This document shows positions 17,616 through 26,483 of a stretch of DNA of 64,000 bases, piece by piece. Location of the stretch: contig NZ_JAFLWW010000001.1 of the NCBI RefSeq assembly GCF_018555685.1, forward strand, positions 930,001 through 994,000, written 5' to 3'. The translations under genes were made by a program, and so were the position numbers. Under the pieces are notes generated by a model. The model made no database searches. It was not told where the DNA came from and worked only from the letters and a program-made list of their open reading frames with translations. This stretch comes from Aminobacter anthyllidis (GTDB taxonomy: Bacteria > Pseudomonadota > Alphaproteobacteria > Rhizobiales > Rhizobiaceae). Position 1 is the stretch's first letter, and each line of letters opens with the position of its first letter.

Positions 17616-18314
17616 TTAGCGTGCCGGATGAACGGTTCTGACCCCGTCCGAGCCGGCGATGACGGCAACGGTGGCCAAACCCAAGAAGAGACCGTGCTCC
17701 ACGACGCCGGGAATGGCGTGCAGGGCATCTGAAAGCGCTCTTGTATCTGGAATGCGGCCAAAAGATGCATCGATAATGAAATGTCCACCGTCGGTTACGA
17801 AGGTCTCGCCGGCTGCTTTGCGCAGCACCAGAGGCCCGGAAAGCCCGAGCTTGTCGGCAGCTTTTGCTATGGCGATTTCGGTGGCCTTGAGACCGAACGG
17901 ATTGACCTCGATCGGCAGCGGGAAGCGCCCGAGCGTGTCGACAAGCTTGGTCTGGTCGGCGATGACGACCATGCGCGTCGAGGCCACGGCGACGATCTTT
18001 TCGCGCAGCAGCGCACCGCCGCCGCCCTTGACCAGGGTCAGGTCAGGGTCGATCTCGTCGGCGCCGTCGATGGTGAGATCGAGCTCGGGTGTCTCGTCGA
18101 GCGTCGACAGCGGAACCGACAGCTCGCGGCAAAGGGCCGCTGTGCGTTCCGAGGTCGGCACGCCGATGATCTGCATGCCGGCCGCGACCTTCTCGGCCAG
18201 CAGCCTGACGAATTCCTCGGCCGTCGAACCGGTACCGATGCCAAGGCGCATTCCGCTCTCGACATACCCCAAGGCAGCGCGCGCCGCCTCGATCTTCAAA
18301 GCCTTGGCATCCAT
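17616..18314 (-). CDS. rpiA: Ribose-5-phosphate isomerase A
   Basis: Pentose-phosphate enzyme interconverting ribose-5-phosphate and ribulose-5-phosphate. The protein is 232 residues, from the ATG at 18314 ([11 protein letters not shown]); the open frame continues far upstream only because it runs antisense to gph. Family motifs are intact: the phosphate loop [21 protein letters not shown], the catalytic loop [14 protein letters not shown], and KVE-type end residues in PLPIEVNPF. It is divergent from gph and probably forms an operon with DUF2059. Confidence 0.96.
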   Translation of the reverse strand: MDAKALKIEAARAALGYVESGMRLGIGTGSTAEEFVRLLAEKVAAGMQIIGVPTSERTAALCRELSVPLSTLDETPELDLTIDGADEIDPDLTLVKGGGGALLREKIVAVASTRMVVIADQTKLVDTLGRFPLPIEVNPFGLKATEIAIAKAADKLGLSGPLVLRKAAGETFVTDGGHFIIDASFGRIPDTRALSDALHAIPGVVEHGLFLGLATVAVIAGSDGVRTVHPAR

Positions 18315-18458
18315 GACTTGTTCGCAAAATCCTCGAATATCAGGCTTGGCTCCTAGCATTTTTGCCCGTTGGGTCAAAGGCTTTATGGCCCGGGCTTGCG
18401 TCGTGCCGGGTCCGGGGCTATCGGCTCTTGCAACGCAAAACTCCACAAAGGCGGAGCC

Positions 18459-19142
18459 ATGTCCAAGCCGATCATCGTTTTCGACCTCGACGGGACGCTC
18501 GTCGACACCGCTCCTGACCTGCTGGACAGCCTCAATCACACGCTCGTCGCCGGCGGCCTTGCACAAGTCGACGACAGGGCATTCCGCCGCTTCGTCGGCC
18601 AGGGTGGGCGCATCATGATCGAGCGTGCCTACACCGCCCAGCAAAAGCAGCTGGCCGCCGTCGAGCACGACCGCCTGCACGACATTTTCCTCGATCACTA
18701 CACGGTCAACATTCCGGGCCGCTCGCTGCCCTATCCCGGCGTGGTCGCCGCGATGGACCGCTTCACTGAAGCCGGCTACCTGCTCGCCGTCTGCACCAAC
18801 AAGTACGAAACCCTTGCCCAGGGTCTCATCCAGGCGCTCGGTCTTTCCAACCGCTTCGCGGCCATCACCGGCCCGGAAACCTTCGGCATCCGCAAACCCG
18901 ACCCGCGACACCTCACCGAAACCATCGCCAAGGCCGGCGGCGACGTGTCCCGCGCCGTCATGGTCGGCGATTCGGTCACCGACATCGACACGGCCAAGGC
19001 CGCCGGCATTCCGGTGGTTGCCGTCGATTTCGGCTACACCGACCGCCATGTCAGCGAATACGAGCCCTCCGTGGTCATCTCGCACTATGACGAACTGACG
19101 CTTGGCATGGCCCAGAAGCTGATTGACGCGGCAAGTCGCTAA
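18459..19142 (+). CDS. gph: Phosphoglycolate phosphatase (HAD family)
   Basis: HAD-superfamily phosphatase, 227 residues, that removes 2-phosphoglycolate, a by-product of DNA 3'-end repair and of oxygenase reactions. Motif I is [10 protein letters not shown] (nucleophile Asp9, acid/base Asp11), motif II is in VCTNKYE, motif III is the Lys in [10 protein letters not shown], and motif IV is VGDSVTDI. The start at 18459 is preceded by AAGG and GGAG. Phosphatase substrate range in this family is broad, but gph next to rpiA is the usual rhizobial setting. Confidence 0.9.
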   Translation: MSKPIIVFDLDGTLVDTAPDLLDSLNHTLVAGGLAQVDDRAFRRFVGQGGRIMIERAYTAQQKQLAAVEHDRLHDIFLDHYTVNIPGRSLPYPGVVAAMDRFTEAGYLLAVCTNKYETLAQGLIQALGLSNRFAAITGPETFGIRKPDPRHLTETIAKAGGDVSRAVMVGDSVTDIDTAKAAGIPVVAVDFGYTDRHVSEYEPSVVISHYDELTLGMAQKLIDAASR

Positions 19143-19149
19143 AGCCGCC

Positions 19150-19179
19150 TTGACACCACTCCCGCCCCTCCCCTATATC
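19150..19179 (+). promoter_or_regulatory. Sigma-70-type promoter of tRNA-Val
   Basis: TTGACA at 19150-19155 and TATATC at 19174-19179 with an 18-base spacer, or CTATAT with 17. It sits about 30 bases before the mature tRNA start and just after gph. The -35 element is a perfect consensus. Confidence 0.7.
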
Positions 19180-19209
19180 GCCGTCACGTTCGGCCCTCGG
19201 GCCTCGGAC

Positions 19210-19284
19210 GGGCGATTAGCTCAGCGGGAGAGCACACCCTTCACACGGGTGGGGTCATAGGTTCAATCCCTATATCGCCCACCA
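19210..19284 (+). tRNA. tRNA-Val (anticodon CAC)
   Basis: The cloverleaf folds completely: acceptor GGGCGAT/ATCGCCC, D-stem GCTC/GAGC, anticodon stem CACCC/GGGTG with loop TTCACAC, T-stem ATAGG/CCTAT with loop TTCAATC, discriminator A and encoded CCA. The anticodon CAC reads the valine codon GUG. Length is 75 bases including CCA. Confidence 0.97.
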
Positions 19285-19413
19285 TTCTCCTCGCCGCAAA
19301 TCTCAGGTTTTGTCGCAAGCATCCAGTTCGCCCAAGCCCGTGATCAATCTGGTACAGCTGTTGTCCGCACCTACCGCCTCGCAAGGCGGATTGGGGGCTG
19401 AACTTAACTGGCG

Positions 19414-19647
19414 CTACGGAAAAACCGGCCCCTCTGGTTCGGGCTCAGTCGGCGTAACAGGCTTTTGCCTGACCTGCCTCTCCGGACGATCGCTGCCTTC
19501 TGTCGGCTTAGCCGAAAGCCCGCAGCGATCGCTCTTTCGATAGGCAGGGGCGCCCGTTTCGGTTTCGCATCGCTGCGTTTCGGTCTGGCAGGCCGTCAAC
19601 AGCGCAAGCGACGCAAGAACGAGAGTAATGTTCCGCACTGCAGGCAT
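19414..19647 (-). CDS. Small lipoprotein, function unknown
   Basis: A 77-residue lipoprotein. MPAVRNITLVLASLALLTAC is a lipoprotein signal peptide with lipobox LTAC, so the mature protein begins with a lipidated Cys20 and stays at the membrane. The rest is polar and ends in a Pro/Glu-rich tail (TPTEPEPEGPVFP). Two further cysteines (RCETE, RCGLS) could form a disulfide. The ATG at 19647 has a very strong ribosome site, GGAGGAATTC. No family was recognised. It lies alone between tRNA-Val and the LTA-synthase-like gene. Confidence 0.72.
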   Translation of the reverse strand: MPAVRNITLVLASLALLTACQTETQRCETETGAPAYRKSDRCGLSAKPTEGSDRPERQVRQKPVTPTEPEPEGPVFP

Positions 19648-20146
19648 GAATTCCTCCGGATTTACCGCGAACCCCGCCTGGCAAACTAGGCACAACAAAA
19701 TTATATCAAGGTTACACTTTCAAATAATATTCAAACAACTTTAGATAATAGATATAACAACGCTTGCCAACCTGCTTCGATCCATCTCGAAGACGAGAAG
19801 GCAAACTTGATCTATCGAACAGACGCAACGCACCTGTAGTTACGGATCACTGAAGGCAGCGAAAACGTGCAACAGCAGCCCTGGTCAATACGGATAGCGA
19901 GGTCGATCGACGCCATCACGTCGCCGTCGCAGCCATCATGACTGGCTACGCCGCCAGATTGCCTTCACCACCGCCCCGCCCGTGAAACGGCCTGAAAGAC
20001 TGCATCGAAGTTCGCTGTACTCTCACGTGACGACAACAAATGCAGGAATGTGTGGACTAAATATCGCCAACCGCCAATACGTTGCCAGGTCGCGATTCGA
20101 TTACCTTAACGCGCCTCCTTTGTTTGATGTGATTTTGCTTAGAAGT
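19648..20146. other. AT-rich intergenic region
   Basis: About 500 bases between the divergent lipoprotein and LTA-synthase-like genes. Positions 19685-19760 are clearly AT-rich compared with the surroundings. No RNA gene or conserved protein was recognised. It must contain the promoters of both flanking genes. The open frame of the downstream gene extends back to a GTG at 19982 through a stretch without protein-like features. Confidence 0.5.
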
Positions 20147-22042
20147 ATGAAACTGACAGAGAGCCTTTTGAAGCGAAGCTACGCGCTGTATTTCGTGGCC
20201 ATTTATGCCTTCTATCTCGCCCTCCTGCTGCTTGCCCTGCGCGAGCGGAATCCGGCGTTTACGCTCGACATCACCACAATCGTGCTGCCGGCGATCGAGA
20301 TCGCGTTCTTTTGCGTGCTCGGGCTTATTGCCTGGCATATCCAGCGCAGCAGTTGGCTGGCCTTCCCGTCATTGCTCGCATTTCTCGCCCTGCCCCTGCT
20401 GGTGATGCTGGTCTACATGGTGCAGGGTTTCTCGGCTTATCTGTCAGGGCATTACATCTCCGTTCTCGCATTGGAGAACTACACTGACGGCAGCCAGTAT
20501 GCGGCAAAGCCGCTGTTCTTCGTCATCGCAGCCCTTGGCTTCGGAAGCTGGATCGGCCTTGCTCTGGCCACGCTCCAGGCACGCGAGCAGGCGGCATTCC
20601 GCTGGCCCGGGAAGAGCTCCGTTTTCGCCGCCACAATTGTCTGTCTGCTTTTCGTCGGCATGATCGGCAGTTCTTCCCTGACGGAAAGAACCCTGCAGCT
20701 TCGTCCAGATATGGCTCCGATCACATCGCTCGCCCGCGCGTTTCGCGACCTGCGCAAGGCCCGAAACAGCACCGTCGACATGGCCGAAACACTGGATCGG
20801 CAAGGCATTAGCCTGCCGATCAATGAGCGCTACCCTTTGTTGCGGGACCAGGCCTATTCCAGCCCGCCGCCATTTGGCCTGATACAATCCGCCTCAGACA
20901 AACCAAATGTCATCGTGATCTTCGCCGAAGGGTTGTCTGCTCGCTTCCTGGAGACCTATGGCGGCAAGCATCAGGGATTGATGCCCAACATCGACCGCTT
21001 TGCCGCGCGTTCAATGACTGTCTACAACTACTTCAGCCACACCGCCGCAACCTATCGAGGAATCCAAGGACAGTTGGTCTCCGGATATCCGAGGAACGGC
21101 GGCGCCGAAAGCGGCGGCTGGGAAGCCGAAGGTGAAAACAACACCGCGCTGCTCACCAGCATCAACTACCGGACGATACCAGATATCCTGCTCGATCGGG
21201 GCTACAAGACAGCATTTCTGTCCTCCAGTTCTCAGGGCGCCAGTTTCAACGCCATGCTGCGATCGCTCGGCTTTGACACCGTCTACGCCGTGGAGACGCT
21301 CCCTGAACTGTTGGGTGGCAGACCCGCAGCGCTCAGTTCCGGCACGTTTGACGCAGCCGACGCGGAGATATTTTCCGGCCTGAAGGGTTTCCTCGAGAAA
21401 CAAACCTCAAGCGGCGACAAGCGGCCGTTCTTCGTCGCAACCTACAATGTCGGCACCCATGCCTTCCTGGATTCCGACAGCGCCGGCATAACCTATGGCA
21501 CGGGGGATAACCCTGCTCTGAACCGGATGCACAATTTCGATGCGCAGCTCGGAAAATTCCTGGACTACTTTCAGAACTCGAGTTTTTCCGACAACACGAT
21601 CCTGATCATCACGGCCGACCATGCGACCTATCCTGAGCCCGCCGTGGTCAAGGCCTTGCGGGGTGAGGACTACAAAGCCTACTTCGTCGACCGTATCCCT
21701 TTGATCGTTCATCATCAGGGATTGGCGCTACCGGCGGCCTTCGACGCCAACTATCGCACATCAGTCGATTTCGCCCCGACGCTGCTGCATCTGCTGTCAT
21801 TTCAGAAAGTCAAAAACGCCTTCATGGGATTTTCGATTTTTGAGCAGGCACCCGCGCACCATGTGCCGTTGGCCGCGATGGGAGAGGAGTTTTACTACAT
21901 CGGCCCGCATGGGATTTCGAAGGCGGCAGGGGCGAGGGACGAGGATGCGAAGCACGTGGCCTATCAAAACTACGTAAGGATGTACTACTGGCTCGAAAGC
22001 CAGAACCGGGTGTTTCCGGCCAGGGAAACCATATCGAATTGA
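20147..22042 (+). CDS. LTA synthase/MdoB-like membrane phosphotransferase (sulfatase fold)
   Basis: A 631-residue inner-membrane enzyme with an extracytoplasmic catalytic domain. Five N-terminal membrane segments lie within about residues 10-190. From about 270 comes the sulfatase-like domain: the metal-binding Glu in VIVIFAEGLSARF, a likely nucleophile Thr in HTAATYRGIQGQL, and metal ligands Asp/His in ILIITADHATYPEP. Relatives move phosphoglycerol or phosphoethanolamine from phospholipid onto glucans or lipids. In rhizobia, decoration of periplasmic cyclic glucans with phosphoglycerol is a known use. The ATG at 20147 is chosen because the upstream 55 codons are unlike the family; its ribosome site is weak. 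Confidence 0.8.
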   Translation: MKLTESLLKRSYALYFVAIYAFYLALLLLALRERNPAFTLDITTIVLPAIEIAFFCVLGLIAWHIQRSSWLAFPSLLAFLALPLLVMLVYMVQGFSAYLSGHYISVLALENYTDGSQYAAKPLFFVIAALGFGSWIGLALATLQAREQAAFRWPGKSSVFAATIVCLLFVGMIGSSSLTERTLQLRPDMAPITSLARAFRDLRKARNSTVDMAETLDRQGISLPINERYPLLRDQAYSSPPPFGLIQSASDKPNVIVIFAEGLSARFLETYGGKHQGLMPNIDRFAARSMTVYNYFSHTAATYRGIQGQLVSGYPRNGGAESGGWEAEGENNTALLTSINYRTIPDILLDRGYKTAFLSSSSQGASFNAMLRSLGFDTVYAVETLPELLGGRPAALSSGTFDAADAEIFSGLKGFLEKQTSSGDKRPFFVATYNVGTHAFLDSDSAGITYGTGDNPALNRMHNFDAQLGKFLDYFQNSSFSDNTILIITADHATYPEPAVVKALRGEDYKAYFVDRIPLIVHHQGLALPAAFDANYRTSVDFAPTLLHLLSFQKVKNAFMGFSIFEQAPAHHVPLAAMGEEFYYIGPHGISKAAGARDEDAKHVAYQNYVRMYYWLESQNRVFPARETISN

Positions 22043-22093
22043 CCGGAGCGCAGTTTACTATGGCCGTCTTATCGTCGAAACAGCGCCTGCCTA

Positions 22094-23959
22094 TCAGATG
22101 CTGGGTGCCCTCGCAGCGTCGGTGCGGATCATCGCGTCCTTCATTTTCGCATCGCGATCATAAACATCGCCGAAATACTCGACCTTGCCATCAAGGTCGG
22201 GCCAGGCGGTGAAATAGGCGACGTAGACAGGGATCTTGCGCGTTACCTTCTCGAAGGAATGGCCCTGCTTCAGCTTGGCTGCGATGTGATCGACGTCGGT
22301 GCCAAGCACCGCGGCCGCCATGCCGCGCGGATCGGCCAGGCGGATGCAGCCGTGGCTGAAGGCGCGGCTGTCACGGTCGAACAGCGCCTTTTGCGGCGTG
22401 TCGTGCATGTAGATGGCGTGCTTGTTGGGGAACAGAATCTTGAGTTCGCCCAGCGCATTGGCCTCGCTCGGCGCCTGGCGCACGCTGTAGGGCACCTTCG
22501 AGCCATACTGGCCCCAATTGATCGCCGACGACGGAATGCGCTGGCCGCGCGAATCGGTGACTTCGTAGCCGGCGCGGTCGAGATAGCTGGGGTCGTTGCG
22601 CAGGCGCGGCAGCATCTCGTTGACGATGATCGACTGCGGCACGCCCCAGTAGGGATTGTAGTCGACCTGCTCGATCTCGTCTTGGAAGAAGCTGGTCTGG
22701 TTGGTGGTCTTGCCGATCACCGTGCGCATCTTGAGCTTCTCTGTGCCGCCGTCGATGTAGCTCGCGGTGTAAGCCGGCTGGTTGATGAAGACGCGCGGAC
22801 TGCCGAGGTCGGATGGCAGCCAGCGCAGCTGTTCGAGCGCGACAACGACCTTGTCCAGGCGGTCGGCCTTCGACGTACCGGCAAGCGTTGCCACCGTGCG
22901 CGGGCCGACGACGCCGTCAGCCTTGAGCCCGGCACGCTTCTGCACCGCCTGGATGACCGGCACCAGTTCGGGCGAGTAGGTTTCGCTATTGCCGAGCCTG
23001 GCCAGCGTTTCGCCGAATTCGCCGCCCATCTCGTCGTCGAGGTCGCGGGCGATGAGATGCAAAAGCTTGGGCAGCTCCGGGCTGGTCTCGCCGGGCTTCA
23101 GCAAAAGCTTGGCGTCAACGACGATGTCGTTTTCCTCGCTCGCCTTGAGCGCCTCGAGTTCGACGCGCAGCGCCTTGTACTCAGGGTTCTGCGGATGGAA
23201 TGCCTCAAGCAAGGACCGCGCGTCATTCGACTGGCTGAGGCTCTTCAGCACGCCAGCCATGTCGAGCGGCTTGGCCGCGAAATCGTAATAGCCGGAGATG
23301 CGGTTCGGATCGATCCGGCCGCCTTGCGCATCATGCACGTAGCGCAACACGCGCGCCGACATTGCCATCTCGAAACGGATGAGCGTCTTCATCCGGCCGA
23401 CGGTGTCGTCAAGCGCATAGGCTGCCGGCGGCACGGAGACCGCATAGTCGGCCGGCATCAGCCCGTGGCTGGCGGCGTCGCTCAACGTCCTGATCGCATC
23501 TTCGGCACGGCTGTTGGCAGTCTGGCCGGTGACCCAGATGAAATCGGGATTGGCCGTATAGTAGTCGAGCAGCCCCTTGGCGATGTCCTTTTCGGCAACG
23601 AGGTCGAACGCATCGAGCCCGGCCAGCGCTTCACGGAACGCCGTACCGGCGAGCGACGGCTCCAGCGACACCGACTGCGTGCCGGCGATCAGCTTGGCGA
23701 AGTCGACCGTCACCATCGCGTCGGTCTTGTAGGTGTAATAGGACGGCGCGCTGATCTTGGCCGCTGCCACCGGCGCCCGCTTCTTCTGGACCGGCGCAGG
23801 CGGAAACTCGCCCTGCTGCTGGCGCGGGGCGCGGTTGCCGCCACCGAAGAGGATATCGAAGAAGTTCTGCGCACCGGCCTGCGGCGCGCCAAGCGCCACT
23901 GTCGCAGCAAGTGCAGCCAGCGGAAGCGAGATCGGCCTGCTCAGGAGAGAAAATTTCAT
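22094..23959 (-). CDS. L,D-transpeptidase, YcbB/LdtD type
   Basis: A 621-residue periplasmic enzyme that cross-links peptidoglycan through 3-3 bonds. Rhizobiales rely heavily on such cross-links. A signal peptide (MKFSLLSRPIS... ending APQAGAQ) is followed by a scaffold domain, a peptidoglycan-binding repeat (VIQAVQKRAGLKADGVVG) and a YkuD catalytic domain with His in YMHDTPQK and the nucleophile Cys in FSHGCIRLADP. The QVDYNPYWGVP stretch is typical of the YcbB group. The frame continues 14 codons upstream. It is convergent with the LTA-synthase-like gene. Confidence 0.93.
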   Translation of the reverse strand: MKFSLLSRPISLPLAALAATVALGAPQAGAQNFFDILFGGGNRAPRQQQGEFPPAPVQKKRAPVAAAKISAPSYYTYKTDAMVTVDFAKLIAGTQSVSLEPSLAGTAFREALAGLDAFDLVAEKDIAKGLLDYYTANPDFIWVTGQTANSRAEDAIRTLSDAASHGLMPADYAVSVPPAAYALDDTVGRMKTLIRFEMAMSARVLRYVHDAQGGRIDPNRISGYYDFAAKPLDMAGVLKSLSQSNDARSLLEAFHPQNPEYKALRVELEALKASEENDIVVDAKLLLKPGETSPELPKLLHLIARDLDDEMGGEFGETLARLGNSETYSPELVPVIQAVQKRAGLKADGVVGPRTVATLAGTSKADRLDKVVVALEQLRWLPSDLGSPRVFINQPAYTASYIDGGTEKLKMRTVIGKTTNQTSFFQDEIEQVDYNPYWGVPQSIIVNEMLPRLRNDPSYLDRAGYEVTDSRGQRIPSSAINWGQYGSKVPYSVRQAPSEANALGELKILFPNKHAIYMHDTPQKALFDRDSRAFSHGCIRLADPRGMAAAVLGTDVDHIAAKLKQGHSFEKVTRKIPVYVAYFTAWPDLDGKVEYFGDVYDRDAKMKDAMIRTDAARAPSI

Positions 23960-24235
23960 AAAGACACCATCCCTGCCCGGAAACTGCTCTGGAATCGCCA
24001 TGCGCCGGTGGAAGAATTCCTGTCCACAAATGGCTGATGTAAGGCGCTGCTCTCTCGATTCATACCGATAACGTTAAGCTTTCATAAATTTCCCGACAGC
24101 TGTTGCCGAACAGTTTCACATCATCGTGAGACAAGCCGGCAGGTGGCACAATTCATCGGCGATGACAGCCTCGCCGCTTCATGCGATCACTTGGCCTTGC
24201 AAGCTGAACTTGGGCCGAATTGACGCGAGGGCAAG

Positions 24236-24631
24236 GTGAAGAAGGGCCACAGGGAACTGCTCGACGAGGCCAATGCGGTGGTCGAGGTGGTGTCGCCCGA
24301 GGAAGCGGCAACCCTGCTCGACGACACCGAAACCATCTTCGTCGACCTGCGTGATCCGCGCGAGGTCGAGCGCGAAGGCAGGATTTCAGGTGCCCAGCAT
24401 TGCCCGCGTGGCATGCTCGAATTCTGGATCGACCCGGACAGCCCCTATCACAAGCCGTTCTTTGCCAGCGGCAAGAACTTCGTCTTCTTTTGCGCCGGCG
24501 GGTGGCGCTCGGCGCTCGCCGCCAAGACGGCGCAGGAGATGGGGCTGGAGCCGGTCCGGCACATTCTTGGTGGGTTCACTGCGTGGCGCGCGGCGGGCCT
24601 GCCTGTAGAGCCAGGCAACAAGAAAGGCTGA
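24236..24631 (+). CDS. Rhodanese-domain protein
   Basis: A 131-residue single-domain rhodanese, likely a cytoplasmic sulfur carrier or thiosulfate:cyanide sulfurtransferase. It has the CH2A-type motif VDLRDPREVEREGRISGA, the active-site loop FFCAGGWRS with the catalytic Cys, and the closing GGFTAWRAAGLPV. The start is GTG. It is followed by the MerR gene, which has its own promoter. Confidence 0.9.
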   Translation: MKKGHRELLDEANAVVEVVSPEEAATLLDDTETIFVDLRDPREVEREGRISGAQHCPRGMLEFWIDPDSPYHKPFFASGKNFVFFCAGGWRSALAAKTAQEMGLEPVRHILGGFTAWRAAGLPVEPGNKKG

Positions 24632-24664
24632 TCGGCGGGGCAGCGACGACAGCAAATCGCGCGC

Positions 24665-24695
24665 TTGACCTCGCCCCTGGGGCCAGCCCTAGACA
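24665..24695 (+). promoter_or_regulatory. MerR-type promoter with 19-base spacer and dyad
   Basis: TTGACC at 24665-24670 and TAGACA at 24690-24695 are separated by 19 bases, the over-long spacer characteristic of MerR-controlled promoters. The spacer holds the perfect odd dyad GCCCC-T-GGGGC (24673-24683). Expected transcription start is close to 24702, next to the ATG at 24703, so the mRNA would be nearly leaderless. Confidence 0.65.
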
Positions 24696-24702
24696 CGACG
24701 TC

Positions 24703-25506
24703 ATGACCGATTCCTATCTCCTCGCCGGCCGTTTCGGGGCCGCCACGCGACTGTCGCCAAAGGCACTGCGGCTCTATGCCGAGCAAGGCCTGCTTGTGCC
24801 GGTCCACATCGATCCGCAGACCGGTTATCGCTACTATGCCTCCTCGCAGGCACCACGGGCGCGTCTGATCTCGCGGCTGCGCCGGCTGGGGCTGCCGATC
24901 GCCCGTGTCACGCAGTTGCTGGAACTCACGCCGGAAGCACGCGTCGTCGAACTGCAAAGCTGGCTGAGCGCGCAGAACGACAGGCTTGCCGATCAGGCCG
25001 AACTCGTGCGCGCCCTCTCCCGGCAAGCCGAAGGCGGCGAACCGGCATTGACGGCGACGATCGGCCTGCGCGAGGTATCGGCCACAAAAGTCGTCTCACG
25101 ACAGCGCCAGATCGGCGTCGAAGGGCTGGACGATTTCATCACCGAAGCCGAAACCGACATCCGTACGCACCTGCGCGCCTCGGGATTGCCTGACGGCGGC
25201 TTGATGAGCGTGCATTTTCACGACTTCATCAGCCGCGACAGCGAAGGCCTCATCGAGATCGCCGTCGCCTGTGAGGGAAGCCTCGAGCCTGCAGGTGACC
25301 TGCTCATCAGGCTCCAGCCGGCGCGGCGCGAGGTCTATCTGCCGGTGCCCAGGACCGATGAGGATTTTCCCCGCGTCATGCACGTCTACGACGCCCTTGA
25401 AGCGTGGCTCGACGCGCGGCGCGACCTGAGCTGCACCGGCAGCCCCTGCGAAACTTATCCCGGAACCCAAGGCGCACGTTTCGACGTCGCCTACCCGATC
25501 ACCTGA
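24703..25506 (+). CDS. MerR-family regulator with effector-binding domain
   Basis: A 267-residue activator. The N-terminal winged helix reads FGAATRLSPKALRLYAEQGL then QTGYRYYA, the MerR signature. A dimerisation helix follows, and residues from about 115 form a GyrI/BmrR-like ligand-binding domain. It lacks the cysteines of metal-sensing MerR proteins, so it should sense an organic compound, as BmrR does. The long upstream open frame lies over the rhodanese gene in another phase and is not real. A MerR-type promoter precedes it and the C39-like gene follows 14 bases after its stop, so it probably regulates itself and that gene. Confidence 0.87.
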   Translation: MTDSYLLAGRFGAATRLSPKALRLYAEQGLLVPVHIDPQTGYRYYASSQAPRARLISRLRRLGLPIARVTQLLELTPEARVVELQSWLSAQNDRLADQAELVRALSRQAEGGEPALTATIGLREVSATKVVSRQRQIGVEGLDDFITEAETDIRTHLRASGLPDGGLMSVHFHDFISRDSEGLIEIAVACEGSLEPAGDLLIRLQPARREVYLPVPRTDEDFPRVMHVYDALEAWLDARRDLSCTGSPCETYPGTQGARFDVAYPIT

Positions 25507-25520
25507 CAAGAGGTTAAGAC

Positions 25521-26450
25521 ATGACGCACTTTGCCTACACGGGCTCGGGCCCGTATTGCTATGCTAATTCCTTCGCCATGATGTTCGGAGCCGATGCGCC
25601 GTCGACCGCCGTCATCGAGGTGGCCATTGGCGGCCCGTTCGGCATGCAGCTGATCGGCGGCTCCCTGCCCTTCTTCGACCCCTATGGCTGGGACCCGGAA
25701 AAAGGGTTTGAAGACGCGCTTGCAGCGCTTGGCTGGACATCTGATGTCACGCAAGGGGGCGAAGCCGAAGAGGCCCTGGCGCGCCTCAAGGAGGCATTGG
25801 CCGCTGGCCCGGTCTGGATCGGTCCGGTCGAAATGGGGCATCTCCGGCACCAGCCCCGCATGCGCGGCCCGATAAAGGCCGATCATTATGTCGTGGCGCT
25901 CGAAGTCGACGACGAGAGCATCTTGATGCACGATCCGCAGGGCTATCCCTACGCCCGCCTGCCGCTCGCCGACTTCATGGCCGCATGGAGCGCCAGGACG
26001 CTGATCTATGGCACGCCCTACACGATGCGCACCGCCTTCAGGCGGATCGCTGACATTGCCGATGTGGACATGATCAAGGCGTCGATCCCCAGCGCGATCC
26101 GCTGGCTGGCGATGACGGGTGAGCACGACATGCCGGCGGGAAGCTCGGGCAACGCCGCGGCCGCCGAAGCGCTGGCGCGCCTGATCGAGCGCGGCTGCGA
26201 GGACGACCTGCGTGGCCACATGATCCACTTCGCCGTCCGCACAGGAGCCCGCCGCGCGGCGGACGCCGCAACCTGCCTGGAACGTGCCGGATACACCGAA
26301 GCGGCGAGGATTGCTGGCAAGCAGGCCCGGCTCATAGGCTCGCTGCAATACCCGCTCATCGTCGGAAAAGACGTCGAGGCGGCGGCATCGCTTCGCGAAC
26401 TGGCGCCGACCTACGACATGCTGAGGGCGGCGCTGGAGAGCCGAGGCTGA
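25521..26450 (+). CDS. C39-peptidase-like/BtrH-N-like protein
   Basis: A 309-residue protein with a papain-like layout at its N-terminus: Cys in SGPYCYANSFAMM, His in IKADHYVVALEV and Asp in ILMHDPQGYPY, the order Cys-His-Asp expected for C39-like peptidases and BtrH-type acyltransferases. Residues from about 165 form a helical domain of unknown function. It has no signal peptide or membrane segment. It is co-transcribed with the MerR regulator, so its substrate may be related to the ligand sensed there. Peptidase versus acyl-transfer activity cannot be decided from sequence. Confidence 0.6.
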   Translation: MTHFAYTGSGPYCYANSFAMMFGADAPSTAVIEVAIGGPFGMQLIGGSLPFFDPYGWDPEKGFEDALAALGWTSDVTQGGEAEEALARLKEALAAGPVWIGPVEMGHLRHQPRMRGPIKADHYVVALEVDDESILMHDPQGYPYARLPLADFMAAWSARTLIYGTPYTMRTAFRRIADIADVDMIKASIPSAIRWLAMTGEHDMPAGSSGNAAAAEALARLIERGCEDDLRGHMIHFAVRTGARRAADAATCLERAGYTEAARIAGKQARLIGSLQYPLIVGKDVEAAASLRELAPTYDMLRAALESRG

Positions 26451-26483
26451 GCCTTGCACGGTGCCCGCGGAGCCAAGGGCCGG

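Noticed and set aside
17616-19085. 489-residue rpiA fusion protein suggested by the long open frame
   Set aside because: The first 257 codons run antisense to gph; family length and motifs place the true rpiA start at 18314.
19210-19284. tRNA-Val as attachment site of an island
   Set aside because: No integrase is near and no repeat of the tRNA 3' end was seen downstream; the AT-rich stretch after it is not enough.
22259-24037. 592-codon open frame opposite the L,D-transpeptidase gene
   Set aside because: Antisense shadow rich in Arg, Ala and His; the minus-strand transpeptidase has a signal peptide and the SHGCIRL active site.
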